This document shows, piece after piece, positions 8,120 through 18,347 of a DNA stretch of 64,000 nt. The notes under the pieces are model-generated. The model was given only the letters and a program-made list of their open reading frames with translations. It was not told the origin of the DNA and did not search any database. Positions within the stretch are counted from its first letter, which is position 1. Each line of letters begins with the position of its first letter. The position numbers and the translations under genes were made by a program. This stretch comes from JAOAPG01 sp963791575 (GTDB taxonomy: Bacteria > Acidobacteriota > Terriglobia > Terriglobales > Acidobacteriaceae), in assembly GCA_963791575.1 (NCBI GenBank), contig CAWBSY010000015.1, positions 1 through 64,000 of the forward strand, in the 5' to 3' direction.

Positions 8120-9064
8120 TTAGTTGCAGTACGCCTTGAATGGTATGTACTTGTAAACGTTGGTCGGAGGCACCCGTGCTATGCCGACCACACTTTTATA
8201 GTCGTTGATACCCAACGCCGTCGTGCTGATCGCGCCCGGATAAACGAGGTTCTTGAAGGTTCCGTTCTCGTATATAAAACCGTTCAGCTGGTTCTCTCCA
8301 TCCGCATCGGACGTAACGTAGTTCCCCGCGATCACGCCGTAAACATTCATGTCATTGAGCTGCGTGCCCAATGCAGTGCTCCCCTGTGGGTCATCGAGCG
8401 TTTTGTAGGTCCCCTTTTGCAGGAGGAAGCCGCGGAAAAAGGTATACGCACTATTCCGGGGACTATTCGTATACCAGCCAACGGTCACTCCGTTGTCATT
8501 GATGGCCTGTGGCCGCGTGTCGGTCGAGTTCGGATACCAAATTTTGATGTATTTTCCGTTCTGCAACTCAAAGCCGGAAAAGTAGGGCTTTTGGTTAACG
8601 TACGTAAGATAGCGGCCCACGATCGAACCCCATTTATTGATTCCCAACAAGAGGGTGTCGGGTTTACCGGCCGCAGGGTACGTCACCTGCACGGCGCTAC
8701 TGCTGTTCTTCACCAATCCATGGCGCTGTCCCGTGCTGTCTGCAAAATATCCGACCGTTACCCCGTTGTTATTCCGTTTCGTCAGCCATGTTTCCGACGC
8801 ATTCGGATAATCGTAGACCTGCGTACCGCCATTGGAATAACGAATAAAACCGTGCGACACGATTGAATACTGCGTGGGTTCCGTGATTACAGTGCCCACA
8901 ATAGTGCCGTAGTTATTGATTCCGTTCGGGTCCGGAGATAAATAGCCGCTAGGCGGATTGAAGGTGGAGAAAGTACACGATGCCGTGGTTTGCGCCTGAC
9001 AAAAAAGCGAGACCGCGAAAAGGCCGACAACTGCCAAATGGGAAACCATTCTGCGAGATAACAT
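8120..9064 (-). CDS. Secreted HAF-repeat protein
   Basis: This 314-residue protein starts at the ATG at 9064, after GGGGCAGAG, giving a signal peptide (MVSHLAVVGLFAVSLFCQAQ). The body is about six tandem units of ~45 residues with the pattern GINNxGxIVGxY...GF/HG...G...T...YP, as in DPNGINNYGTIVGTVI, INKWGSIVGRYLT and INDNGVTVGWYT. This is the HAF (TIGR02913) type seen in many soil bacteria; a beta-propeller-like surface or extracellular protein is likely. No enzyme motif is seen. The upstream frame to 9175 is not needed. Confidence 0.82.
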   Translation of the reverse strand: MLSRRMVSHLAVVGLFAVSLFCQAQTTASCTFSTFNPPSGYLSPDPNGINNYGTIVGTVITEPTQYSIVSHGFIRYSNGGTQVYDYPNASETWLTKRNNNGVTVGYFADSTGQRHGLVKNSSSAVQVTYPAAGKPDTLLLGINKWGSIVGRYLTYVNQKPYFSGFELQNGKYIKIWYPNSTDTRPQAINDNGVTVGWYTNSPRNSAYTFFRGFLLQKGTYKTLDDPQGSTALGTQLNDMNVYGVIAGNYVTSDADGENQLNGFIYENGTFKNLVYPGAISTTALGINDYKSVVGIARVPPTNVYKYIPFKAYCN

Positions 9065-9283
9065 GGGTACTCTGCCCCTGTAGTTACTCGCTGAGTAAAG
9101 ATGCCCGGCCATTTCGCGGGTTGCCCATGTGGAAGCGGAATACAGAGCCTGAGAGGAAGATAGTCGATCCGTCAAAACCTTATAAGTGGGCGAGCTGGCG
9201 AAATGGGCGCCGATGCCCCGTGTATCGTAAGCTGGCGGTCTAAACTGGCGTCAGACCTGAATCAGATCTAAAGAGGAGCACAT

Positions 9284-9709
9284 ATGCGCTACATCCTGGT
9301 CATACTGGCAGTTCTCGGCATCGCCGCTTCCAGCCTTGCCCTGCGCGAGCATTACCGGACGTACGGTGAATCACCCTGCAGCATCAACGACAAATGGGAC
9401 TGCGGCATTGTGAACCACAGCCCCTATGCAATTATCTGGAGTGTTCCCGTAGCCGATATCGGAATCGCGGGATATCTGCTGATGGGGGTCTTGGCTTTCA
9501 AACGTGCCTACCGGCTGTTGTTGGTCGCGGCATTGATGGGATTGGGATTCTCGCTATACCTGGCGCATGTGGAAGCGCACATCCTTGGCGTATGGTGCGT
9601 TTACTGTGTGGCGTCACTCGGGGTGATCTCGCTGATGAGCTTGCTAACCCTCCTCACCGTGATCACCCAGTCTATTCGCAAGAATCCGAAAACCCACGGC
9701 ACCGCGTAA
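9284..9709 (+). CDS. Vitamin K epoxide reductase (VKOR) family membrane protein
   Basis: This 141-residue protein has four or five membrane helices. The paired loop cysteines are C32 and C40 (PCSINDKWDC) and the redox motif is WCVYC at 104-108. These are the VKOR hallmarks: the enzyme re-oxidises a thiol-disulfide partner and passes electrons to quinone, replacing DsbB in periplasmic disulfide formation. Many bacterial VKORs are fused to a thioredoxin-like domain; this one is not, and no DsbA-like partner is beside it. AAAGAGGAGC precedes the ATG. Confidence 0.92.
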   Translation: MRYILVILAVLGIAASSLALREHYRTYGESPCSINDKWDCGIVNHSPYAIIWSVPVADIGIAGYLLMGVLAFKRAYRLLLVAALMGLGFSLYLAHVEAHILGVWCVYCVASLGVISLMSLLTLLTVITQSIRKNPKTHGTA

Positions 9710-9772
9710 CCAGAAATTGAAAATTCACGTTTCTTTAACAATTTCCTTGTGCTCGGGAGCTAATATTTTGCG

Positions 9773-10117
9773 ATGCCCCAAGAGCCTCTTTCCATAGAAG
9801 ATGTCACCGGTTCTAGCGTTGGACATCGCATTCTGCGGCTAGACGGACCGGTCACGATTAGCAATCTGTACGACTTCCAAACCAAAGTACGGGCAGATCG
9901 CTCAGCCACTCTAGTTCTCGATCTCACAAAAGTTCCGTACATGGACTCGGCCGCCATCGGCGCTCTCGTGGGAGCTTATGTCACGCACCAAAAAGAAGGT
10001 AGTCGCCTCTTATTAGTTGGCGTCAACGACCGAGTGCTGAACGCGTTGAAAGTTACCCGCGTCGAACAATTCTTCAGGTTTTTCGATACTTTAGAATCGG
10101 CGGAACGGTCGTCCTAG
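9773..10117 (+). CDS. STAS-domain protein (anti-sigma factor antagonist type)
   Basis: This 114-residue single STAS domain has the phosphorylatable-serine loop VPYMDSAAIGALVGAY (S at about 59) after the LVLDLTKV strand, and ends in a helix FFRFFDTLESAER. RsbV/SpoIIAA-like proteins bind anti-sigma kinases in partner-switching systems. No RsbW-like kinase or sigma factor is next to it, so the partner is unknown. The start is the first ATG after GGGAGC. Confidence 0.85.
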   Translation: MPQEPLSIEDVTGSSVGHRILRLDGPVTISNLYDFQTKVRADRSATLVLDLTKVPYMDSAAIGALVGAYVTHQKEGSRLLLVGVNDRVLNALKVTRVEQFFRFFDTLESAERSS

Positions 10118-10241
10118 ATTCCGCAGAATTCCTGTTTCGAGCTATCATAAATTTTCTTGCAAGCAGGCGTACCTTTCGCTTCTGGGGACTCGCGGCCTGA
10201 GCCCAATCATCATTCGTTCTGTTAAACTGACGCCTTCCCAA

Positions 10242-12666
10242 ATGCCTGCGATTATTGAACCCGCTCTTTCCGATCCCGATACAGCTCTCGACCAATCTCG
10301 CAATATTTCGTTGTTAGCCGGTATCGCGCTAAGCAGCTTTGCTGCGCTGCTTCTTGAACTCGGACTGACGCGCCTATTCTCGGTCGTGCTCTTTTATCAT
10401 TTCGCTTTCCTGGCCATCTCGATTGCGCTACTCGGACTCGGTGCAGGCGGAGTCTTCGCTTATCTGAAGAAAAGCTGGCTATCACGCTTCGAGACTCGCT
10501 CGCTCGTGGCGGCTCTGTGCATGGTAAATGCGGTGACTGTGCCAGTCGTGCTCGAAATCGTCTTACACCTTCCGGTTTCATTAAACTTGACCGGAGCCAA
10601 TTTCCTTCGGCTTACTGCGGTGTATCTCTGCTCAGCCGTCCCCTTTTTTCTGACTGGACTCGAGTTTTCGATCATCTTCGCTCGTGAATCCGCCAATATT
10701 CCGCGTTTGTACGGCGCCGACCTTCTTGGTGGAGCGCTGGCATGTCTCGCAATTGTGCCGTTGCTGAATTGGCTTGGCGGTCCCAACACCATCCTTTTCG
10801 CCGCCTTGATGGCCGCAGTGGCTGCATGCGTGTGGACCGCGAGTGATGGTTTTCGGAATTTGACGACGGCAGTAGCCGCAGCGCTCATCATTCTGATTGC
10901 CGCAAATCATTCGGGACGCCTGATTGACATCGTCTACGCTAAGGGCGTCTTTCGTGACAAGTCTTGGGTTGAGTTCTCCCGCTGGAATGCCATTTCGCGA
11001 GTAGAAGTCGATCGGCAGGAAGGCGCAAAGGCGGTAGTGATCGATGCCGATGCCTCCACTTACATCATGAACGCTGACCTTAGCCATTGGAAAAATTCAG
11101 TGTGGCAAAAGAACCTGATGTCCGCGCCTCCCGCATTGGCCAATGTTTTGCGTCCCCATGGCGAGTACGCCATTATCGGACCGGGCGGCGGGGTGGACGT
11201 CCTTCGAGCAGTTGCAAACGGCAGTTCCAATGTCACTGGGATTGAAATTAATCCGATTATTGCGAACACGGTGATGCGCGGTAAGTATGCCGACTACTCG
11301 TACAATCTGTATCGCCGCCCCGAAGTCCACATCGAGGTCACGGACGGACGCTCGTTCGTCCGCAATGCCAAGCAAAGTTACGATGTCGTACAGATGACCC
11401 TGGTGGACACCTGGGCCTCGACAGCTGCGGGCGCGTTTGCGCTCAGTGAAAACAGCCTTTATACAGTCGACGCATTTCGCGAATACTTCGAGCATCTCAA
11501 GCCCGATGGAATGATCGCCATTACGCGCTGGGAGTTTCATCAGCCACGTGAGGCGTTGCGGGTCGTCTCAGTCGCAATGGAGGCGCTTCACCAGTTAGGT
11601 ACAGCCGCGACGTCCAAGAATTTTATAGTTGTATCTGAAGGTGACCTAGATCAGGACGGAGTGCCCGTCGTCGTACTGGCGAAGAAGACCGCATTTACTG
11701 CCGAGGAAGAAAATGCAGTCAAGGCGCACTTGGCGAACAATGAGGACCTGGCAGCTCTCTATCTTCCCTCGCAGCCGGGAGAAAACCCTTTCTCCGCCCT
11801 AATTGCCAGCAACAATCCCCGCGCCTTTGCTGAGCAATACCCCTACAATGTCGCCCCTGTAGATGACAATGCACCGTTCTTCTTCTTTACCTTAAAGCTC
11901 AAACAAATGCTGCCCGAAGAAACATTGCGAGAAGGCATCGACTGGAAAGTAAATCTTGGAGTTGCGGTGCTCGGAATGGTGCTAATAGTCTCCGTAGTCG
12001 CCGTTCTCGCATTCCTGATTCTTCCGTTGGCGCTCGGCACTCGAGGTCGCAGTCAACATACGATTCCGCTGCTGTACTTTGTTGCAGTGGGAATTGGATA
12101 TATCTTGGTGGAGATCGCTTTCATTCAGCGCTTCGTTTTATTTCTGGGACATCCCACGTACGCGCTCACTGTGGTCGTTTTTCTGCTGCTCCTTTCGAGT
12201 GGACTCGGAAGCCTTGTTTCCCGCAAATGGCTTACTCAAACGAAACGTATTTGGGTCCCGCTGCTATTCATCGCAGCCGTAATTTCGCTATATGTCCTCA
12301 TCCTTCCTGCGGTGTTGAATGCCCTCGTGGGGCTGCCCTTCATCGTTAAGTTGTTCGTTAGTGCCGGACTATTAGCTCCGTTAGGGTTGGCAATGGGGAT
12401 GCCCTTTCCTACTGGTCTGCGAGCGCTGACGGATGGTCCATCCCCAGACAGCTTGGCGAAGCGAGAAACAATTCTGCAAGGTAAAGACAATGCGGTGGAA
12501 TGGGCATGGGCAATGAATGCGGGATCCAGCGTACTCGGTTCAGTCCTGGCCATGGTAATTGCCATCCAATTTGGATCTAAATGCCACACTGGCATGTGGG
12601 GCTGTGGCTTACCTCCTGGCCCTTCTGTTGTCGGGAACTCTGCAGACGAGCGCAAACATTAGCTAA
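10242..12666 (+). CDS. Spermidine synthase-like membrane protein (C-terminal frameshift)
   Basis: About 807 residues. Six or seven N-terminal helices (residues ~22-220) are followed by a soluble spermidine-synthase/methyltransferase-type domain with the nucleoside-binding motif IIGPGGGVDV (311-320) and acidic strand end GIEINP. A second membrane block lies at ~575-805. Propylamine transfer is not proven: the fold is shared with methyltransferases, and family members are often annotated as fused MFS/spermidine synthase. A spurious T near 12576 shifts the last ~30 codons; the corrected frame continues the final helix and stops at 12664-12666. Start ATG lacks a strong ribosome site. Confidence 0.78.
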
Positions 12667-12783
12667 ATTAGAACGCCATGCGATCCCCATGCCGCAGTTG
12701 CTTCCTAAGCGTCTGGTATGATCAGAAAAATCTCGGGTCACGTGCTTCCGCGGAGGTTTTAATGATTGTGCTTGGGGGAATCA

Positions 12784-13863
12784 GTGCCTAGCCAGAAGCA
12801 GTTGAAGTGGTCTCAACTCAAGGTCGGCATCGTGGTAGTGGTGGCCAGCATCACTCTGGGCGTTTTGATTTTTCTCATGACCGGCACGGGCGGCCTGTTC
12901 ACTAAAAAGATCATCCTCAAATCATATTTTGACAATGCCGGCGGCTTGCGAGTGGGTGCACCCGTGCGCTTGCAAGGCGTGGATATTGGAAACGTGACCG
13001 CGATACGGATTGTCGCCGACAAAGAACACCAGCTGACACCTGTCGAAGTCACCATGAAGGTCAGCACAAAATATCACGAGGTGTTGCGGAAGGACTCGGT
13101 TACGTCGCTCTCAACCGCTGGCGTGCTCGGTGAGACTTATATCGACATCAACAGCGGCACGGCTCGCGGCCCGGAAGTAGCAGACGGCGAAGTGCTCGCA
13201 ACCCGCGACACTCCTGATTTGAATGACGTAGTGCGATCCAGCCAGGGCACGCTACAGAACATGGATGCACTGTTAAAGCGCCTGGATCGAATCGTCGCCT
13301 TCGTCGAAAGCGGCCAGGGTTCCATTGGTAAAGTCATCTACGATCCCGGCCTGTATAACCGTTTGAATACGACCGTGGCGCAGTTCCAAGGATTGGTGAA
13401 CGAGGTCGCCGCCGGAAATGGAACGCTGGGAAAATTGTTTGAAGACGACGAGCTTTATCGGAAAGCAAATTCCACGGTAGATCAGCTCAACACCATCATT
13501 TCCGATCTGAATGCAGGCAAAGGAACCGCTGGCAAGTTTCTCAAAGACCCGGCAATTTACGATGCAGCGAACAAGACCGTTGCGAATGTCAAGCAGTTGA
13601 CGGATGACATGAACGCAGGCAAGGGCACTTTGGGAAAACTTGCCAGAGATCAGGAATTTGCGGATAAGTTGCAGAACACGATCAGCAATTTGTCCGCGAT
13701 TACAAACCAGCTGAATTCGGGCGAGGGCACGGCTGGTAAATTTATTAAAGACCCGGCACTCTTCAACAATTCAAATCAATTGCTGATCGAAACGCAGGAC
13801 TTGATTAAGGCTGTCCGTGCGAATCCTAAAAAATATCTCACCATTCGTCTGAAGATTTTTTAG
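12784..13863 (+). CDS. mlaD: MlaD/MCE-domain protein with tandem GxGTxGK repeats
   Basis: This is the substrate-binding component of an Mla/MCE lipid-transport system at the inner membrane facing the periplasm. GTG at 12784 follows GGGGGA; TTG at 12766 is an alternative. One N-terminal helix (VGIVVVVASITLGVLIFLM) precedes the MCE domain (~45-120; YFDNAGGLRVGAPVRLQG, LGETYIDI). After it come five units with period ~41 residues built around GxGTxGKLxxDxxLY, interspersed with helical stretches, a layout common in acidobacterial MlaD proteins. No mlaE or mlaF gene is adjacent. It ends four bases before the lipA stop on the other strand. Confidence 0.85.
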   Translation: MPSQKQLKWSQLKVGIVVVVASITLGVLIFLMTGTGGLFTKKIILKSYFDNAGGLRVGAPVRLQGVDIGNVTAIRIVADKEHQLTPVEVTMKVSTKYHEVLRKDSVTSLSTAGVLGETYIDINSGTARGPEVADGEVLATRDTPDLNDVVRSSQGTLQNMDALLKRLDRIVAFVESGQGSIGKVIYDPGLYNRLNTTVAQFQGLVNEVAAGNGTLGKLFEDDELYRKANSTVDQLNTIISDLNAGKGTAGKFLKDPAIYDAANKTVANVKQLTDDMNAGKGTLGKLARDQEFADKLQNTISNLSAITNQLNSGEGTAGKFIKDPALFNNSNQLLIETQDLIKAVRANPKKYLTIRLKIF

Positions 13864-13867
13864 GCCA

Positions 13868-14792
13868 CTACTGTGCCGTCGGACGCGGCGTCGAAGTTGC
13901 CGCTGCTTGCTCGTGAGCGTGGTAGCTGGAGCGCACCATCGGACCGGACTCAACGTGCCGGAAGCCGAAGCGCAGCGCTGCCTCTTTGAGGTAAACAAAT
14001 TCGTCCGGAGAATAAAAGCGCGCGATCGGCAAATGATCGCGCGAAGGACGAAGATATTGCCCGATCGTCAGAATATCCACTCCTCGTGAGCCGAGATCGC
14101 GAAAAACATCGATCAGCTCTTCGGAATCTTCTCCCAAACCAACCATCACTCCGGATTTTGTAACTACTCCCGGCGAAATCTTCTTGGCATTCTCAAGCAG
14201 CTGTAGCGTGCGCTCGTAGCGTGCTCCCGATCGAACCGCTCTGTACAACCGCGGAACAGATTCCGTGTTGTGGTTCAACACATTCGGCTTAGCCTCGAGC
14301 ACGATTCGCAGCGCTTCATCCATGCCTTGAAAGTCTGGGATGAGCACTTCCACGTGACAATCCGGGGTAAGTTCGCGGATCAGGCGAATGGTTTCAGCAA
14401 AGATTCTTGCACCGCCAAGATTGTCGTCGTCTCGATTAACGCTGGTTACAACCGCATGTTTCAGTCCCAAGCGTGGCGACTGCGTCCGCAACTCGGCGCG
14501 GTTCATCCCAATCGATCGGCTCGGGACGCCCCTTGGGCACAGCGCAAAATCCGCAGCGACGCGTGCAGATGTTTCCCAACAACATGAACGTCGCGGTCTT
14601 GTGATTCCAGCACTCTCCGATGTTCGGGCATTGCGCTGATTCGCAAACAGTATGCAAATCCAGATCGCGAGCCAGCTTCTTGAGATTGTGGAAATTCTCG
14701 CCTACCGGCGCTTTCGCTCTGAGCCACTCCGGTTTCGGCTGCCGGACGGGCGGACCCACGTCAATCTGTATCAATGGTGTAGTGCTGGCCAT
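13868..14792 (-). CDS. lipA: Lipoyl synthase (single-base frameshift)
   Basis: Radical SAM enzyme inserting sulfur into octanoylated lipoyl domains. The N-terminal cluster CESAQCPNIGEC binds the auxiliary 4Fe-4S cluster and CTRRCGFC is the radical SAM CxxxCxxC motif. The second part contains VTSVNRDDDNLGG, NHNTESVPRLY and GLGEDSEE, all LipA signatures. An extra G:C pair at 14466-14468 breaks the frame between ADAVATLG and LKHAVVTSV; removing it gives a continuous ~307-residue protein of normal length. As lipA is normally essential for aerobic growth, a sequence error is likelier than a pseudogene. No lipB is adjacent. Confidence 0.9.
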
Positions 14793-14863
14793 CTATGTAC
14801 CTATTTTACATGGCGTGTCCTCAATTCAGAAGACGCGACCAATGTTCGCCCGGGTCACGTAGG

Positions 14864-14964
14864 GACAGCCGCCCATGAGCCTGCCCTGAGCGAAGCCGAA
14901 GGGGCTGTCTATCCGAGCGAGACTCTTTAATCCGTCAATGTAGCGACGGGCGTCCTCGCCCGTC
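14864..14964. repeat. Cluster of REP-like palindromes
   Basis: Two inverted repeats lie in the 360-bp gap between lipA and the kinase. GACAGCC (14864) pairs with GGCTGTC (14903) around a CCTGAGCGAAGCCGAAGG core. GACGGGCG (14945) pairs with CGCCCGTC (14957) around TCCT. The rest of the gap, to 15155, shows no gene. Confidence 0.7.
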
Positions 14965-15155
14965 CGCCAAAATGCAATTCGCCAGAACGGAGGCGAAACC
15001 TAACCGTCTCCCGTTTACCATTGATAAACGCTGCCAACTTCTCTTTGGGGAACGGCCAGACTCAGAACCTCCTTGGCTATGTTGTACTTACCATCCTTTC
15101 CATCTCCTTTCCATTTCAGCAGGAACTTGCGAAAATATCCTAAAGGACACAACTG

Positions 15156-16895
15156 GTGCGGTATTCATTGCGGCAAATAGCCTGGGCGGCATTTGTTATT
15201 GCCGTAGTTCTGTTGGTCGTCATCGGCGGCGGTGCTTACCGCGCAACGAACCGGCTCGTTGCGAGTGAAAGACTCGTCGGTCACACTCAAGAAGTTCAGC
15301 AGGTGCTTGAAGATCTGCGCTCCGACTCTTTGCGTGCAAACAATTCACGGCGCGGGTTCATCATTACCAGGGAAGACGCACAGCTACGCGGCTTCAATGC
15401 GGCTTCGAAGGAAATTCCCGAAAAACTCAACCGCCTTCGGCAACTGACGTCCGATAACCCTAAACGCCAAATCGATATCGATGATTTGCAGACTCTCTTT
15501 GATCGCCACCTCGGATTGATGAGAGAGTCGCTTGATCTGAGAAGAAGTGGCCAGCCAGATACCGACCGGCAAATCCAAATCACCGAGCAAAGCGCAGTCC
15601 TTGGCGATCAGGTGCACACCCGCATCATTGCCATCAACAGCCAAGAGAATCAGTTGCTGGAGGAGCGCAACGCAGCATCGCAGAGAGTTTACACACATAC
15701 AGTTATCATTCTCGCCGTCGGTTTCGTAAGCGCTTTACTGTTGCTTGCGGCGGAATTTTTTCTGCTCAATCTTGAATTTGCCAGACATCAAAAAACCGAG
15801 ATGCGCGCCCAGGAGAGCCGCGAGGTGGTCGACGGATTCTTTTCCTCCTCCACAGTGGGATTTGCCATTCTGGATTCGGAACTTCGTTACCGCAGAATTA
15901 ACGGCATCCTGGCTGAGATGGATGGATTGACGCCAGAAACGTTCACCGGGAAATCCTTAAAAGAAACTTTCGGAGAACGCCTCTTTAAAGCAGAATCCAT
16001 TTTTCAGGAAGTGATTCACAGCGGCGTCCCGATTCTTGATCAGGAAATTTCGGGTGAGACGCCGGGCCATCCCAGAGAGCTTCGGCACTGGCTCGCCAAT
16101 TATTTTCCTATCCACGACAGCAGAGGCAAAGTGAGTCAGGTCGGCATCATTGCGGTCGACGTAACAGCGCGGCGACACGCAGAGGATGCGCTACGCGGTC
16201 TTACTGCGCGATTGCTCACCATTCAGGATCAAGAGCGCAGGCGAATTGCGCGCGAGTTGCACGACAGCCTTGGCCAGTATCTTGCCGGTCTCAAGATGTC
16301 GCTCGAAATGTTAGCGAATCCTGCTTTTCAGAAGAAGGAAACGCTTTTTGCGGAATGCAGCGGCATTCTTGAAAAATGCATCTCCGAAACTCGCACTCTT
16401 TCCCACTTGCTACACCCGCCACTGTTGGACGAGGCGGGATTTGCGTCCGCCGCGAATTGGTTTGTGCGTGGATTCTCCGAGCGCAGCGGAATTCCGGTCA
16501 CGCTAGATCTTCCTCCCGACCTTTCGCGACTTCCCGAAGCAATCGAGATGGCGCTTTTCCGTGTACTTCAGGAAAGTCTTACGAATGTGCATCGTCATTC
16601 CAAAACCACAAGCGCGGAGATCCGACTCCAGCTGGATGCAAAGGCAGTCACTCTGGAAGTGAAAGACCACGGACAAGGGATCCCCGCTGAACTTCTTCGC
16701 AAAATGAAGAAGGAAGGAATGCAAGCGGGGGTGGGCTTGGCGGGAATGCGCGAACGCGTTTACGAGTTGGGAGGGCGATTCGAAATTCAATCAGACGGCC
16801 AAGGCACTACCGTGCACTTTAGCATTCCGTTTTCGGCGGAGTCAGCACACGGAACGGCAGCGAAATCAATGCATGCAAATCTACCGTCTGGGTAG
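15156..16895 (+). CDS. Sensor histidine kinase: CHASE3, PAS, HisKA_3 (NarL/UhpB class)
   Basis: This 579-residue protein has membrane helices at ~10-28 and ~181-204 that enclose a periplasmic CHASE3 domain (LRSDSLRANNSRRGFIIT is typical). A PAS domain spans ~225-335. The HisKA_3 dimerisation helix carries the phospho-accepting H369 in RRRIARELHDSLGQ, and the ATPase domain has HSKTTSAEI (N-box), DHGQGIP and GVGLAGMRERV. The class normally pairs with a LuxR-type response regulator, but none is adjacent, so this is an orphan kinase. GTG at 15156 with AAAGGA upstream is the best start. Confidence 0.9.
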   Translation: MRYSLRQIAWAAFVIAVVLLVVIGGGAYRATNRLVASERLVGHTQEVQQVLEDLRSDSLRANNSRRGFIITREDAQLRGFNAASKEIPEKLNRLRQLTSDNPKRQIDIDDLQTLFDRHLGLMRESLDLRRSGQPDTDRQIQITEQSAVLGDQVHTRIIAINSQENQLLEERNAASQRVYTHTVIILAVGFVSALLLLAAEFFLLNLEFARHQKTEMRAQESREVVDGFFSSSTVGFAILDSELRYRRINGILAEMDGLTPETFTGKSLKETFGERLFKAESIFQEVIHSGVPILDQEISGETPGHPRELRHWLANYFPIHDSRGKVSQVGIIAVDVTARRHAEDALRGLTARLLTIQDQERRRIARELHDSLGQYLAGLKMSLEMLANPAFQKKETLFAECSGILEKCISETRTLSHLLHPPLLDEAGFASAANWFVRGFSERSGIPVTLDLPPDLSRLPEAIEMALFRVLQESLTNVHRHSKTTSAEIRLQLDAKAVTLEVKDHGQGIPAELLRKMKKEGMQAGVGLAGMRERVYELGGRFEIQSDGQGTTVHFSIPFSAESAHGTAAKSMHANLPSG

Positions 16896-16925
16896 TATTT
16901 GGAAATGAGAAGCAGGTTATCGGGC

Positions 16926-17834
16926 TTACAGCATCGCCTTTTTTGCTGAGACTATGCGCGGAATTCCTTGCAAGTCTTTCGTTATCGTAACTTCGTCCCA
17001 CCCGGACAAAAGCTTTTTTACTCCTTCCACAATTGTGCCGCTGACTTCCACGATCAGCCAGCCTCCGGGCTTCAGCACTGTCTGAGCTTGCGGGATAAGC
17101 CGCTCGATGATTTCTAAACCCGTCGGTCCTGCGAAAACCGCATTGCGAGGTTCGAACTTGCGAACTTCGAGTTGAACCTGATCTTCCTCGGAGTCGCCGA
17201 CGTACGGAGGGTTGGAAACTACAAAGTCAAAGCTCCGAGTTTCGAGTTTCGAGTTTACAAAATGCGGAAGAAGATCGGTTTCGTGGAATTCAATGCGGGT
17301 TTCGAGTTGGTGACGCGCAGCGTTGGCGCGTGCGATTTCAAGAGCTGCCGGGGAAATATCGGTGGCATGAATTTCGGCTTGCGGCAGCTCTTTCGCAAGG
17401 ACAATGGCAATGCAGCCCGAGCCTGTTCCAACATCCACAATTTTCTGACGCGTAGGGATAGCAGCCCTCGGCTGTCCAGCTGAGCCTGAGCTCTCAATAT
17501 TTAGTGCGCGGGCAAGCGGTAGAACAACTTCAATCAAATGCTCGGTCTCTGGACGCGGAATCAGAACCGCCGGAGTGACAATGAAATCCATCCCCCAAAA
17601 TTCCTGATGTCCGGTTATGTATTGCGCGGGAATCCCGCTGGCGCGCTGGGCGAGCGCCTTGTCGTACCGCTCAGATTCTTCTGATGTGATTTCGCGTTCT
17701 GGATGGGCAAATAGAAATGCGCGATCGCATCCCAGCGTGAACATGAGAAGCAACTCAGCATTCATGCGAGGCGATGGAACGTTAGCTGATGTTAGGCGAT
17801 CAATAGCGAGGCGAAGAGAGTCGCGCAGAAGCAT
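16926..17834 (-). CDS. prmC: Peptide chain release factor N5-glutamine methyltransferase
   Basis: This 302-residue protein methylates the GGQ glutamine of release factors. It has an N-terminal helical domain (~1-80), then QEFWGMDFIVTPAVLIPRPETE, the SAM motif VDVGTGSGCIAIVLAKE, the acidic ATDISPAAL strand and the catalytic NPPY in VVSNPPYVG. Length and all motifs fit PrmC/HemK. It lies downstream of prfA on the same strand, its substrate's gene, but separated by an unusual ~510-bp gap. Confidence 0.93.
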   Translation of the reverse strand: MLLRDSLRLAIDRLTSANVPSPRMNAELLLMFTLGCDRAFLFAHPEREITSEESERYDKALAQRASGIPAQYITGHQEFWGMDFIVTPAVLIPRPETEHLIEVVLPLARALNIESSGSAGQPRAAIPTRQKIVDVGTGSGCIAIVLAKELPQAEIHATDISPAALEIARANAARHQLETRIEFHETDLLPHFVNSKLETRSFDFVVSNPPYVGDSEEDQVQLEVRKFEPRNAVFAGPTGLEIIERLIPQAQTVLKPGGWLIVEVSGTIVEGVKKLLSGWDEVTITKDLQGIPRIVSAKKAML

Positions 17835-18347
17835 CGCTTTCTATTTCACCACGGAGACACGAGAGTCGGAGGAAAAGAAACGAAATTAAAATGTCTGTCT
17901 CAGAGTCCATGCCCATGTCTCTTGGCCACAGCAGCCACTGAGAAGCCTTTGGCGTTTATTCGCGCGAGACTCACGTAGGGACACCTCGCCGCCGTCGAGC
18001 AACGCTCGACGGGGCGTTGCCGTGGTCAGTGATAGTTGTTTGAAATAGGCAATTCTTGACAGAAAGGCGGAATATCAAAGAGCAAAGTTTCATGTGAATT
18101 GCAACGGGATAAAACGTTATATTTATTAGCTAAAAGCTAACGCTTAAATTAGACGCGATTTAAGCAATTCAAAACCTGTTGGCGAGCTCAAGGTCGTCCT
18201 TGGGCACTATCGCCCGGCAGAACTCATCTGTGCGCTTTCTATGGGCATTCCAAGAAGGCGCCTAACCACCAATCGCCGTCTCACCAGACGAATTCAGTAT
18301 CCATTTTTCAATAACTTAGAGATAAGTAATTGAAAGCAAAGGGCAAG
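17835..18347. other. Gene-free spacer between prfA and prmC with stacked hairpins
   Basis: About 510 bp, markedly AT-rich in its right half, with no convincing gene. It contains three perfect inverted repeats. CGTCGAGC/GCTCGACG lies at 17993-18011, TTAGCT/AGCTAA at 18126-18140 and GCTTAAAT/ATTTAAGC at 18142-18165. The last two are adjacent. Insertion of foreign DNA between two normally close genes is a plausible origin. Confidence 0.6.

Noticed and set aside
8093..8866. 257-codon plus-strand frame opposite the HAF-repeat gene
   Set aside because: It is an antisense shadow of the clearly protein-like HAF-repeat gene and has no motif.
12762..12791. Short leader peptide (ATG at 12762 after CGGAGG) before mlaD
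   Set aside because: Only nine codons and no regulatory hairpin nearby; more likely incidental to the TTG/GTG start choice.
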